From NCBI GenBank assembly GCA_017792445.1, contig CP051232.1:2454001-2518000 (forward strand): DNA of 64,000 nucleotides. Reading direction: 5' to 3'. This stretch comes from Maritimibacter sp. (GTDB lineage Bacteria; Pseudomonadota; Alphaproteobacteria; Rhodobacterales; Rhodobacteraceae). A model generated the notes under the pieces. The model made no database searches. It had not been told where the DNA came from and saw nothing but the letters and a program-made list of their open reading frames with translations. How positions within the stretch are numbered: position 1 is the stretch's first letter; each line of letters begins with the position of its first letter. Position numbers and translations under genes: made by a program. Of the stretch, positions 41,508 to 49,945 are shown piece by piece.

Positions 41508-42287
41508 TCACTCCGGGTCGAATGTCCAGCGATAGGCGGGTGGGGTGGGGCCCTTGTTTCGGCCGCCTTGCTGCATCTGTTCCCACGCGTGCGCGAGGAT
41601 GCCGACAGAACGGGACAGGCCGAAGAAACCGCGCGCCAGCGGTGGCGGGCAGCCGAGTTCGGCGTAGATGACGGCGGTGGCGCCGTCGATGTTCATCGGC
41701 ACCGGCTTGCCGCGCTCGGCGGCGAGATGCGCCTCGATCGCGCGTCCGATCCCGGCGATATTGCCACTGACCGCGCCCGACGCGGCGGCGGCATCGACCA
41801 GTTCAAGCAGCCGTGGTGCGCGCGGATCTACGGGCTTGTGGAACCGGTGCCCGAAACCGGGGATGAACTTGCCATGCTCGGCTCGCCAGTCGTCCAGCAC
41901 GCGGGGCAGGGCGTCGGGCCCGGCTTCCTCGGCCAGACGATACAGTTCCACGGCTTGCTCTCCTGCGCCGCCGTGTACGTCGCCAAGCATGTTCAGACCG
42001 GTCGCCATCGCCGACTGCAGGCCGATGCCGCAGGTGGCCGCCATGCGCGCGGCGGCGATAGACGGGGCTTGCGGCCCATGATCCACGGCCGCCACGAGGG
42101 CGGCTTCGAACAGGGTTTCGCGCCCGCCCGAGATTTCCTCGCCGGTCACCATCAGCCAGATCATCTGCGCGAAACCGGTGTTGCCGATCAGCTCCTGCAC
42201 CGGTCGGCCGCGCAGATGGATCCGGCCGGGCTCCATGTCGATGATCCGGGTCCGCCACCAGTCGCTTACGTCGCTGTTGTCGCTCAT
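41508..42287 (-). CDS. citryl-CoA lyase-like citrate synthase superfamily protein
   Basis: A 259-aa short citrate-synthase-fold protein, the size of citryl-CoA lyases and of the C-terminal part of ATP-citrate lyase. The catalytic triad of the superfamily is recognisable: His105 (G-D-V-H-G-G-A-G), His147 (G-F-G-H-R-F-H) and Asp201 (N-I-D-G-A-T-A). It likely cleaves citryl-CoA, or a homologue, to an acyl-CoA and an oxoacid. The start overlaps the CoA-transferase stop (ATGA). With the transferase and TctABC upstream it completes an uptake-activation-cleavage set (inference). Confidence 0.82.
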   Translation of the reverse strand: MSDNSDVSDWWRTRIIDMEPGRIHLRGRPVQELIGNTGFAQMIWLMVTGEEISGGRETLFEAALVAAVDHGPQAPSIAAARMAATCGIGLQSAMATGLNMLGDVHGGAGEQAVELYRLAEEAGPDALPRVLDDWRAEHGKFIPGFGHRFHKPVDPRAPRLLELVDAAAASGAVSGNIAGIGRAIEAHLAAERGKPVPMNIDGATAVIYAELGCPPPLARGFFGLSRSVGILAHAWEQMQQGGRNKGPTPPAYRWTFDPE

Positions 42288-43498
42288 GTCACACCCTCTG
42301 CCCGCAGTTGCGCGATCTCGGTTTCGGAATAGCCGAGCGTCGCGAGAATGTCCGACGTGTCGGCGCCCAGCGCGGGGGGAGGCGTATCGACGGACGGGCG
42401 GACGGCATCCACCATTGCTCCGATCCGCACGAGAGAGAACGCCCGGTCCACGCCCGGCGCGCCGTCGAACTGCGCCAGCAGCCCGCGTTCCGTGATCTGC
42501 GGATGCGCCAGTACCTCCGGCACCGTCAGAACCGCGCCGGATGGCACGCCCAGCGCGTTCAATTCCCGCGCCCAGTCCCGCGCGGGGCGGGTGGTCAGCA
42601 CGGTTTCCAGCTCGGCCTTCAGCCGCAGCCGATGCGCCTTGCGGTCCTCGCGCGTGGCGAAGTCGGGATGCTCCAGCAGGTCCGTGCGCCCCAGATGCCG
42701 GGCCAGAAGGTCCCACTGCTCATCCTTGTTGGCGGCGATGTTGACCAGCCCGTCGGCGCATTGAAACGCGCCCGATGGCGCCGACGTGGGATTCTCGTTG
42801 CCCTGCGGCACGGGCTCGACCCCGCCGACAAGGTAGTTCGACACCACCCACCCCATCGTCGCCAGTACGGAATCCAGCATCGAGACGTCGATGTAGCAGC
42901 CGCGTTTCGGTGCGTTTAGGGCCGAGGCGATGGCCATCGCCGCTGTAAGGCCGCCCACGGTATCCGCCAGCGGGTACCCGACCCGAAGCGGCGCGCTGTC
43001 GTCGTCCCCGGTGATCGACATGACCCCGGATGCACCCTGAATGATCTGGTCGTAGGCCGGACGGCCCGCCCATGGACCGTCCTGCCCGAAGCCGGAAATC
43101 GCGCAGTAGATCAGCGCTGGGTTTTCGGCTTTCAGGGTGTCGTAGCCAAGTTCCAGCCGGTCCATTACGCCGGGGCGGAAGTTCTCGACAAGCACGTCGG
43201 CGGTGGCCACCAGCCGTTTCAGCACGTCCTTGCCGCGGCGATCCTTCAGGTTCAGCGTGATGGACTTCTTGCCCGCGTTCTGGGCGAGAAACGAGATCCC
43301 CATGCCGTTCGCGGAAAGCCCGGCATCGGCGCCGAGGTTGCGGGCAAGGTCACCGCGGCCCACCGCTTCGACCTTGATGACCTCGGCGCCGAGATGCGCC
43401 AGTTGGTGGCAGGCAAAGGGCCCCGCGAGCACGTTGGTCAGATCCAGCACCCGAAGCCCGGCCAGTGGCCGGGCCCCGGCCCCGCGTTCAGTCGCCAT
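42284..43498 (-). CDS. type III (CaiB/BaiF) CoA-transferase
   Basis: A 404-aa family III CoA-transferase that moves CoA between carboxylic acids. It has the N-terminal G-L-R-V-L-D-L-T block, the E-V-I-K-V-E strand and E-N-F-R-P-G. The Y-D-Q-I-I-Q-G motif near residue 150 contains the Asp that carries the acyl group in this family. ATG at 43498 gives the normal family N-terminus and an 11-base overlap with tctA. It lies between a tricarboxylate transporter and a citryl-CoA-lyase-like protein, so citrate or a related acid is the likely acceptor. Confidence 0.87.
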   Translation of the reverse strand: MATERGAGARPLAGLRVLDLTNVLAGPFACHQLAHLGAEVIKVEAVGRGDLARNLGADAGLSANGMGISFLAQNAGKKSITLNLKDRRGKDVLKRLVATADVLVENFRPGVMDRLELGYDTLKAENPALIYCAISGFGQDGPWAGRPAYDQIIQGASGVMSITGDDDSAPLRVGYPLADTVGGLTAAMAIASALNAPKRGCYIDVSMLDSVLATMGWVVSNYLVGGVEPVPQGNENPTSAPSGAFQCADGLVNIAANKDEQWDLLARHLGRTDLLEHPDFATREDRKAHRLRLKAELETVLTTRPARDWARELNALGVPSGAVLTVPEVLAHPQITERGLLAQFDGAPGVDRAFSLVRIGAMVDAVRPSVDTPPPALGADTSDILATLGYSETEIAQLRAEGVT

Positions 43499-45011
43499 CG
43501 GCGACGCCTTTTGCCCGTGCCCTTGCGCGCCGCGCACGGTAGCTGGGCAGGATCACAAGGATTGCAGCCAGAACCAGCAGGGCCAGCGTCATCGGGCGTT
43601 CCATGATGAAACCCAGTCCGCGGTACAGCTGCATCGACCGGGCGAAGTTGTCTTCAAGCATGGTGCCCAGAATGAACCCGATCAGCGCCGGCGCAAGCGG
43701 ATAGTCCGCGAAGCGCAGGATCGTCGCCATCACCCCCAGCCCGACAAGGATCAGCAACTCGGTCGCGTTGTTCTGGCCGATGTAGGCCCCCATCAGGGTG
43801 AAGAACAGGATGAACGGGATCAGGTAGTTGCGCGGGATCGCAAGAATCTTGGCGATGTAGGGGATCAGCGGCAGGTTCAGGATCAGCAGAACGAGGTTGC
43901 CGATATACATCGAGATGATGACGGCCCAGAAGATATCCGGCTCGTCCACCATCAGCCGCGGCCCCGGCGTCACGTTCAGCGCGATCAGCGCGCCCAGCAG
44001 GATCGCCGTGGTGCCCGAGCCGGGAATGCCCAGCGTCAGAAGCGGCACGAACGAGCCGGTGCACGCTGCGTTGTTCGCGGTTTCCGGCGCAGCTAGGCCC
44101 TTGACCGAGCCTTTGCCGAACTCCTTCTGCTCTTCCTCGGACGCGATGTTGCGCTCGACGGCATAACCGAGGAACGAGGCGATCGTGGCGCCCGCGCCCG
44201 GCAGCACGCCGATGAAGAAGCCCTGCACCGATTGCCGCGCGATCACCGGCGCGATGGCGCGGCCTTCCTCGCGGGTGAAGCGCAGGTTGGTGATCTTGCC
44301 GGATTCGCCTTCGTCGCCCTGCTTCGACCGCGCGGGGTTCAGAACCAGGAACATGGCTTCGGGCAGGGCGAACATTGCCATCGCCAGGGTGATGAACGAG
44401 ATGCCGGACTGCAGATCCATCATGCCCAGCGTGAACCGCGGCATGTTGAACAGGGCGCCTTCGCCGACGGTGGCAAGGATCAGGCCGAGGATCGTCATCA
44501 TCAGCGCCTTGGCGACCTGCCCGGTCCCTGCGAAGGCCGCGATGGCAGAGAGGCCCACGACCATCAGCGCGAAATACTCGGCCGAGTGGAACAGCAGCGC
44601 GACCGAGGACAGCGCAGGCGCGAAGATCGCCAGCAGGATCGCACCCACCGTGCCGCCACAGAAGCTGGCGACGGCGGCGATGGTCAGGGCCTTCCCCGCC
44701 TGTCCCTTTCGCGCCATTGGATAGCCGTCGAACGATGTGGCCACCGTCCCCGCGACACCCGGCGCGTTCAGCAGGATCGACGAGGTCGAGCCGCCGAAAA
44801 TGGCGCCATAGTAGACGCCGGCCAGCAGGATCAGTGCCGCGGTCGGGTCGCCCATCGAGATCGCGACCGGGATCATGATTGCGATGATCGACATCGGCCC
44901 CAGCCCCGGAAGCATGCCGATGAAGGTGCCGATCAGGCAGCCGGCGACAACCATCAGAAGGTTCTGGATCGAGAACGCGGCCTGCAGGCCCATCAGGATT
45001 CCGTCAAGCAT
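43488..45011 (-). CDS. tctA: tripartite tricarboxylate transporter, large membrane subunit (system 1)
   Basis: A 507-aa TctA-family permease with about 11-12 membrane segments. Family signatures include G-M-L-P-G-L-G-P near the N-terminus, Y-G-G/Y-Y-G-A-I-F-G-G-S-T-S-S-I-L-L-N-A-P-G and the second repeat G-V-L-P-G-A-G-A-T. It starts three bases after tctB and overlaps the CoA-transferase gene. It is driven by the ion gradient and fed by TctC. Confidence 0.93.
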   Translation of the reverse strand: MLDGILMGLQAAFSIQNLLMVVAGCLIGTFIGMLPGLGPMSIIAIMIPVAISMGDPTAALILLAGVYYGAIFGGSTSSILLNAPGVAGTVATSFDGYPMARKGQAGKALTIAAVASFCGGTVGAILLAIFAPALSSVALLFHSAEYFALMVVGLSAIAAFAGTGQVAKALMMTILGLILATVGEGALFNMPRFTLGMMDLQSGISFITLAMAMFALPEAMFLVLNPARSKQGDEGESGKITNLRFTREEGRAIAPVIARQSVQGFFIGVLPGAGATIASFLGYAVERNIASEEEQKEFGKGSVKGLAAPETANNAACTGSFVPLLTLGIPGSGTTAILLGALIALNVTPGPRLMVDEPDIFWAVIISMYIGNLVLLILNLPLIPYIAKILAIPRNYLIPFILFFTLMGAYIGQNNATELLILVGLGVMATILRFADYPLAPALIGFILGTMLEDNFARSMQLYRGLGFIMERPMTLALLVLAAILVILPSYRARRARARAKGVADGD

Positions 45012-45014
45012 CGC

Positions 45015-45509
45015 TTAGATCCCCATGAAATACGGCAAGGGCCGCAGGAAGATGCCAAGTACCTGCTGAACCAGATACCAGACCACCCCGGCGGCGATCA
45101 TCGCCACGGGGATCATGATGTACCACTTGCGCTCGCCGAGGATGGCGCTGCCAAGGGCAAGGAAAAGGGTGGTGGAGATCAGAAAGCCCGCCGGGCGCAG
45201 CGCCAGCGCGTAGATCACCATCAGGCCAAGCAGCAGCAGCGCCTGGCCCAGCTTGTACTCGGTCAGCCGGCGATAGTTGATGTCGGTCGCGCCGGGTTCT
45301 TTCTCGCCCGTGGACGGCTCCAGGCCGAACAGGACGATCAGACCGACCACGATGCCCATGATCGAAAGAACCTTGGGAAAGGTCGAGGGCCAGACCGGGT
45401 TCCGCTGCATGAACGGCGGCAAGAGATGGTCCATGGTGAAGAAGGCTAGGTAGCCGTACGCACAGCAAAAGGCGATAAAGACGAGCGCGATCCAGCGGTC
45501 GAGCGCCAT
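45015..45509 (-). CDS. tctB: tripartite tricarboxylate transporter, small membrane subunit (system 1)
   Basis: A 164-aa TctB-family protein with four predicted membrane segments and a charged loop (about residues 65-85). TctB sequences are poorly conserved, so the call relies on topology and on its place between tctC and tctA, three bases from tctA. A terminator-like hairpin separates it from tctC. Confidence 0.88.
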   Translation of the reverse strand: MALDRWIALVFIAFCCAYGYLAFFTMDHLLPPFMQRNPVWPSTFPKVLSIMGIVVGLIVLFGLEPSTGEKEPGATDINYRRLTEYKLGQALLLLGLMVIYALALRPAGFLISTTLFLALGSAILGERKWYIMIPVAMIAAGVVWYLVQQVLGIFLRPLPYFMGI

Positions 45510-45547
45510 GGGTCTCCCTCCGATAGCTTGAACATTTGAACGAGAAA

Positions 45548-45570
45548 GGCGGGCCGATCTCCGGCCCGCC
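45548..45570 (-). terminator. intercistronic hairpin between tctC and tctB
   Basis: Perfect 9-bp stem (45548-45556/45562-45570) with a 5-base loop. On the minus strand it is followed by TTTCTCGTTC, so it may terminate part of the transcripts and keep tctC mRNA in excess. Confidence 0.7.
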
Positions 45571-45600
45571 CGAATGGTCAGTTCCCGACGGGAACCGTCA

Positions 45601-46584
45601 TCAGAGGAAGCCCAGCGTCTTCATCAGGTCGCCGATTTCCTTTTCCTGCGCTTCCAGGAAGGCACGGAAATCTTCGCCCGGGTTGAAGATGTTGACCCAG
45701 CCATTGCGCGCGCGGACGTCTTCCCAGGCTTCGGTGTCGTACATCTGCTCCAGCGCAGACACGTACTCTGCCACCTTCTCGTCCGAGACGCCCGGAGCGG
45801 CGAAGAAGCCGCGCCAGTTCACGAACACGGTCTCGATGCCCTGCTCGGTGAAGGTCGGCGCGGTGTCGTAGGCCGGCACACGCTCGGGCGCGGTCACGCC
45901 CAGAATGCGGACCTCGTCCTGCTCGGCCAGCGCGATGGCTTCCGAGAAGCCGGTCGACAGCGCGTCGATTTCGCCCGACAGAAGGCCGGCCATCGCCTCG
46001 CCACCCGCGTCGTAGGGAATGTAGTTGACCGAGATCGGGTCTTCGCCCGCAGCCTTCATGACCATGGCGGCGACAAGGTGGTCCATGCCGCCGGGCACGG
46101 AACCGCCGCCGATGGCAAAGTCGGGGCCCTGCTCGGCGAAGGCGGCCAGCAGGCCGGCCATGTCGGTGATCTCGCTGTCGACGGGCACAACGATGGCGGC
46201 ATAATCGCCGATGGTGCCGGCAACCAGCGTCAGGTCACGGAAGCTTTGCGGGAAAACGCCGGTCAGCGAACGGATCACGATGGGGGTCGAGTTGACCATC
46301 AGCGTGTTGTCCAGGCTTTCGGCGTTCTCGATCATGTAGGCGATCGCGACCCCGCCGCCGCCGCCCGACATGTTTTCGTAGCTGGCGGTGCCGACCAGAC
46401 CGGATTCGGTCAGCGCTTCGCCGGTGCCGCGTGCGGTGCCGTCCCAGCCGCCGCCGGCGCCGCCGGGGATCACGAAGTGAAGCTGATCGAGAACCTTGTG
46501 GCCTTCGGCGTGTGCAAGACCGGAAAAGGCCATCGTGGCCGCAGCAGCGGCAAGCACGACCCGGCGGGTCATGTTCATATTCAT
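45601..46584 (-). CDS. tctC: tricarboxylate-binding periplasmic protein TctC (system 1)
   Basis: A 327-aa TctC/BugD-type solute-binding protein. The N-terminal R-R-V-V-L-A-A-A-A-A signal ends near A-H-A. The mature part shows F-V-I-P-G-G-A-G-G-G-W-D, the carboxylate-binding loop of the family, and G-G-S-V-P-G-G-M-D in the second domain. GGGAGGAAA precedes the ATG at 46584. It is the first gene of tctCBA-transferase-lyase and is divergent from tctD. The W-D variant of the usual P-G-G-x-x-D loop may indicate a citrate-like ligand (inference). Confidence 0.9.
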   Translation of the reverse strand: MNMNMTRRVVLAAAAATMAFSGLAHAEGHKVLDQLHFVIPGGAGGGWDGTARGTGEALTESGLVGTASYENMSGGGGGVAIAYMIENAESLDNTLMVNSTPIVIRSLTGVFPQSFRDLTLVAGTIGDYAAIVVPVDSEITDMAGLLAAFAEQGPDFAIGGGSVPGGMDHLVAAMVMKAAGEDPISVNYIPYDAGGEAMAGLLSGEIDALSTGFSEAIALAEQDEVRILGVTAPERVPAYDTAPTFTEQGIETVFVNWRGFFAAPGVSDEKVAEYVSALEQMYDTEAWEDVRARNGWVNIFNPGEDFRAFLEAQEKEIGDLMKTLGFL

Positions 46585-46605
46585 GCGGTTTCCTCCCGTT
46601 TGACA

Positions 46606-46665
46606 GGGCGGCATCTGCCGCCCATGCTTTGCACTAACCACAAAAAGCTGACACGGGCCTGACAC
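46606..46665. promoter_or_regulatory. tctC/tctD divergent control region with direct repeats and a dyad
   Basis: CTGACAC occurs at 46648-46654 and 46659-46665, separated by four bases (11-bp period). This is the arrangement bound by OmpR/PhoB-family regulators such as TctD. A perfect 8-2-8 dyad, GGGCGGCA/TGCCGCCC (46606-46623), lies on the tctC side, within its probable leader. Confidence 0.6.
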
Positions 46666-46707
46666 GCGGACGCGGATTTCGCCCGTCCGGCACCGAAAGG
46701 CGGTTGC

Positions 46708-47376
46708 GTGCGATTTCTATTGGTCGAGGATAACGGCGAACTGGCAGAGGCGGTGGTGAAACGCCTGGCGCTTGACGGGCATGCGGTGGATCACGCGGCA
46801 TGCCTTGCAGAAGCCAAGGAATTCCTCGCCGGGGCCAGCTATGACCTGATCCTGCTGGACGTGATGCTGCCCGATGGCGACGGGCGCGCCTTTCTCGCCC
46901 AAAGCCGGGCGCATCTGGAAACGCCGGTCATCGTCCTGACGGCCCGTGCGCAGGTGTCCGACCGGGTTGGCGCGCTGGATCAGGGCGCGGACGATTACAT
47001 CACCAAGCCGTTCGATTTCTCGGAACTCGAGGCCCGCTGCCGCGCGGTGCTGAGACGGCGCGGCGGGTCCGCTCGGAACGAGATCGCGATGGGCGACGCG
47101 CTGTTCGACCCGATGTCCGGCAGCCTGCGCCTTGGCGAGGATTGCGTCACCCTCCGCAACCGCGAGACGCGCCTGCTAGAAATCTTCGCCCGCCATCCCG
47201 GGCAGACCCTCTCGAAAGGTCAGCTGCTGGATCGGTTGTTCTCGTTCGACGCGGAAGTGACGGAGAACGCGATCGAGGTCTACGTCGGCCGCCTTCGGCG
47301 CCGCATCGGTCCGATGGGTCTGAGGATCGAGACGGTCCGCGGGCTGGGCTACCGGTTGGAGACGGCGGCGGGATGA
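46708..47376 (+). CDS. tctD: TctD-type response regulator (OmpR family)
   Basis: A 222-aa response regulator: a receiver domain with phospho-acceptor Asp51 (L-L-D-V-M-L-P), T-A-R and K-P-F-D, then an OmpR-type winged helix from about residue 125 ending R-G-L-G-Y-R-L. It probably activates the divergent tct operon in response to tricarboxylates. The start is GTG with weak Shine-Dalgarno pairing. The stop overlaps tctE (ATGA). Confidence 0.9.
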   Translation: MRFLLVEDNGELAEAVVKRLALDGHAVDHAACLAEAKEFLAGASYDLILLDVMLPDGDGRAFLAQSRAHLETPVIVLTARAQVSDRVGALDQGADDYITKPFDFSELEARCRAVLRRRGGSARNEIAMGDALFDPMSGSLRLGEDCVTLRNRETRLLEIFARHPGQTLSKGQLLDRLFSFDAEVTENAIEVYVGRLRRRIGPMGLRIETVRGLGYRLETAAG

Positions 47377-48743
47377 TCCGTTCGATGTCGATCGGCCGGC
47401 GCCTGACGCTGTTGCTGGCTGGTGTCGCGGCGCTGTTGTCGCTGCTGTCGTGGTCCATGGTGTCCGGCCTTGCCCGACAGGCGGCGGCGCGGACGCAGGA
47501 CAACGTGCTGGCCGCTTCCGCCTCGACCATCGCCGAGACTTTGCGCAGCGAGCAGGGAGAGGTGCGGCTGGAACTGCCCTACTCCGCCTTTTCCATGCTT
47601 GGCGCGATCAGCGAGGACCGGGTGTTCTACCGGGTGACTGCGGGCGAGCGCCTTCTGACCGGGTATTCCGATTTGCCCGCACCCGAGCCCGATCAGGCGA
47701 ACAGCCGGGTCACTTTCGGGAACGGGACCTATCGCGGCGCGGAAGTGAGGATGGTAAGCGTCCGCCGGGTCGTGCTGGCGGGGGACAGGCCGGTTTCGGT
47801 GATTGTGACCGTCGCGCAGACGCTGGACGGGGTCGCCGCCATCTCGGGTCAGATTTCGCGGTTTGCGGCGGGGCTTTCGCTGGCGTTCTTCGTTCTGGCC
47901 GTGGGGTTGTCCGAGATTGCCGTCCGCACCTCGCTGCGCCCGTTGAACAGCTTCGCGCAGTCGGTCTCGCGGCGCGGTCCGTCCGACCTTCGGCCGCTGC
48001 GTCCGGGCGCGCCGGCCGAGCTGGTTCCGCTGCGCGGGGCGCTGAACCGCCTGATGGAACGCCTTGCGCAATCCATACGCCGTTCGGAAGATTTCATTGC
48101 CGAGGCGGCGCATCGCGTTCGCACTCCGCTGGCGACGGTCCGCGCGCAGGCGGAAATCGCCCTGCGCTCCACGTCGGACGCAGAGGATCGCCACCGGCTT
48201 CGTCAGATCATCCGCGCGGTGGACGAAAGCTCGCGATCCGCGGGTCAGCTTCTGGACCATGCGACGGTGGCGTTCCGGGCGGAACATCTGGCCCGCGATC
48301 CGGTCGATCTGGCCGAACTCGTGAACCAGACGACCGAGGCGCTGACCCCGACCGCGGAAATGAAGGACATCGAACTGAAGGCGACGACCGTCTCGGTCAC
48401 AGTTCACGGCGACGCCGTGCTGCTGTATTCCGCGCTGCGCAACGTTCTGGACAACGCAATCAAGTACTCGCCCGAAGACACGACCGTGCGGATCGACATC
48501 AGCGAAGCCGGGGCAGAGGCCCGCATCTCGATCAGCGACGAGGGGCCGGGTTTCGGTGCGGGGCCGGCCGAGGAGTTGAAGGAACGGTTCCGGCGGGGCG
48601 GGAATACCGAAGGTGTCGTCGGATCCGGCCTCGGGCTTACCATTGCCGCGGACGTGCTTGCGGCCCACGGCGGGCGGCTTGACCTTGGCGCGGGACAGAA
48701 GGGAGAAGGTGCATGCGTTACACTCGTCTTGCCCACGTCCTAG
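47373..48743 (+). CDS. tctE: TctE-type sensor histidine kinase
   Basis: A 456-aa membrane kinase with two membrane segments (about 10-30 and 165-185) around a periplasmic TctE-N-type domain, then HAMP. His247 lies in A-A-H-R-V-R-T-P-L-A, the TctE-style H box. N-V-L-D-N-A-I-K-Y-S, D-E-G-P-G-F and G-S-G-L-G-L-T-I form the ATPase. It overlaps tctD upstream (4 bases) and the binding-protein gene downstream (31 bases). Confidence 0.9.
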   Translation: MIRSMSIGRRLTLLLAGVAALLSLLSWSMVSGLARQAAARTQDNVLAASASTIAETLRSEQGEVRLELPYSAFSMLGAISEDRVFYRVTAGERLLTGYSDLPAPEPDQANSRVTFGNGTYRGAEVRMVSVRRVVLAGDRPVSVIVTVAQTLDGVAAISGQISRFAAGLSLAFFVLAVGLSEIAVRTSLRPLNSFAQSVSRRGPSDLRPLRPGAPAELVPLRGALNRLMERLAQSIRRSEDFIAEAAHRVRTPLATVRAQAEIALRSTSDAEDRHRLRQIIRAVDESSRSAGQLLDHATVAFRAEHLARDPVDLAELVNQTTEALTPTAEMKDIELKATTVSVTVHGDAVLLYSALRNVLDNAIKYSPEDTTVRIDISEAGAEARISISDEGPGFGAGPAEELKERFRRGGNTEGVVGSGLGLTIAADVLAAHGGRLDLGAGQKGEGACVTLVLPTS

Positions 48744-49762
48744 CGCTGTGCGTCGGTCTGTTGGCGATGGCCGCCTCGGCGCAAGAGATCGAGGACCACA
48801 AATCCTATCCCGGCACAGGCGACCGCACGCTTCGGATCATCTCGACCGCCGACCTCGAGGTGTTCGAGCCCTACATCCTGGCGTTTCAGGAAGACCGTCC
48901 CGACCTGACCGTGGATTACACCGTTGCCTCCTCGATAGAACTGTACCGCGCCATTCGCGGTGGCGGGGTTTACGATCTGGCGCTGTCCTCGGCCATGGAC
49001 CTGCAACTGCAACTCGCGAATGACGGTTTCGCGCGCAGTTACCGGTCCACCCAGACCGACGCCCTGCCCGAATGGGCGCGGTGGCGGGATCTGATCTTCG
49101 CCTTCACCGCTGAATCGGCGGTGGTGATCCTTTCGGTAGACAGCTTGCAGGGCGCGCCTCTGCCCCTGACCCGGCAGGAACTGATCCTGCTGTTGCGCGA
49201 GCATCCCGAACGCTTTCTGGGCAAGGTCGGCACCTACGACCTGCGCGAAAGCGGCCTTGGCTACCTGTTCGCGACGCAAGAGGCCCGATCCACCGACGCC
49301 TATTGGCGGCTGTCAGAAGTCATGGGCCGCCTGGATCCCCTGCTGTATTGCTGCTCTGGGCAGATGGTCGACGACGTCATTTCCGGGCGGCTGGTGCTGG
49401 CCTACAACGTCCTTGGCAGCTACGCGGCAGAGCGGCTGGCCGGGGAGACGGGCGGAAAGGTCCAGATCGTCCGGATGCAGGACTTCGCCAACGTGATGTT
49501 GCGCACGGCCATCATTCCCGCGACGGCGCAAGAGGTCGAGGCTGCGGGCGCACTGATTGACGGCCTGCTCGAACTGGGCCTTCGCGACGACCCCGGCGAC
49601 TGGCCCCTGCCGCCCCTGCGCCAGACCGGCGAGGTAAGTTCCGCGGGCTTCGGCCCGATCCGCCTTGGCCCGGCCCTGATGATCTATCTGGACCCGCTGA
49701 ACCGCCGGGCGTTTCTTGACGAATGGGAAAACGCGATGGAGCAGGACACCGACCCCCGCTGA
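48713..49762 (+). CDS. extracytoplasmic ABC-type solute-binding protein linked to TctDE
   Basis: A 349-aa protein with a signal peptide (ending A-S-A near residue 22) and the fold of iron/phosphonate-type or PgtC-type binding proteins: L-R-I-I-S-T-A-D-L-E near the N-terminus, and G-Q-M-V-D-D-V-I-S-G-R with V-L-A-Y-N-V-L-G-S-Y mid-protein. It overlaps tctE by 31 bases and has no ABC permease or ATPase nearby. It therefore probably acts as a periplasmic co-sensor for TctE, as PgtC does in phosphoglycerate sensing (inference). Confidence 0.78.
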   Translation: MRYTRLAHVLALCVGLLAMAASAQEIEDHKSYPGTGDRTLRIISTADLEVFEPYILAFQEDRPDLTVDYTVASSIELYRAIRGGGVYDLALSSAMDLQLQLANDGFARSYRSTQTDALPEWARWRDLIFAFTAESAVVILSVDSLQGAPLPLTRQELILLLREHPERFLGKVGTYDLRESGLGYLFATQEARSTDAYWRLSEVMGRLDPLLYCCSGQMVDDVISGRLVLAYNVLGSYAAERLAGETGGKVQIVRMQDFANVMLRTAIIPATAQEVEAAGALIDGLLELGLRDDPGDWPLPPLRQTGEVSSAGFGPIRLGPALMIYLDPLNRRAFLDEWENAMEQDTDPR

Positions 49763-49877
49763 TCCGTGGAGAGAATGGTGTCGGCCGGCAGGCTCGGGCC
49801 GTCCCGTTTCCCGTCGTCTCTGCCGCGCATGCGAAACGATATTCGATTGCGGCAGCAGCACGGCCGGCGGCGTGCGA

Positions 49878-49937
49878 CGAAATTTCGGTTCCGGCCCGAA
49901 TTTCGCAAATCAGTTTCGAGGATTTTCGCGAATAATC
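49878..49937. promoter_or_regulatory. AT-rich operator-like region before the aminotransferase gene
   Basis: Two dyads lie in an AT-rich patch unlike its surroundings: CGAAATT/AATTTCG (49878-49884/49899-49905), and a near-palindrome centred on TTCGCGAA (49921-49937). The second ends eight bases before the chosen start codon, so a bound repressor would block expression. No regulator gene is adjacent. Confidence 0.45.
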
Positions 49938-49945
49938 GACGTGAC

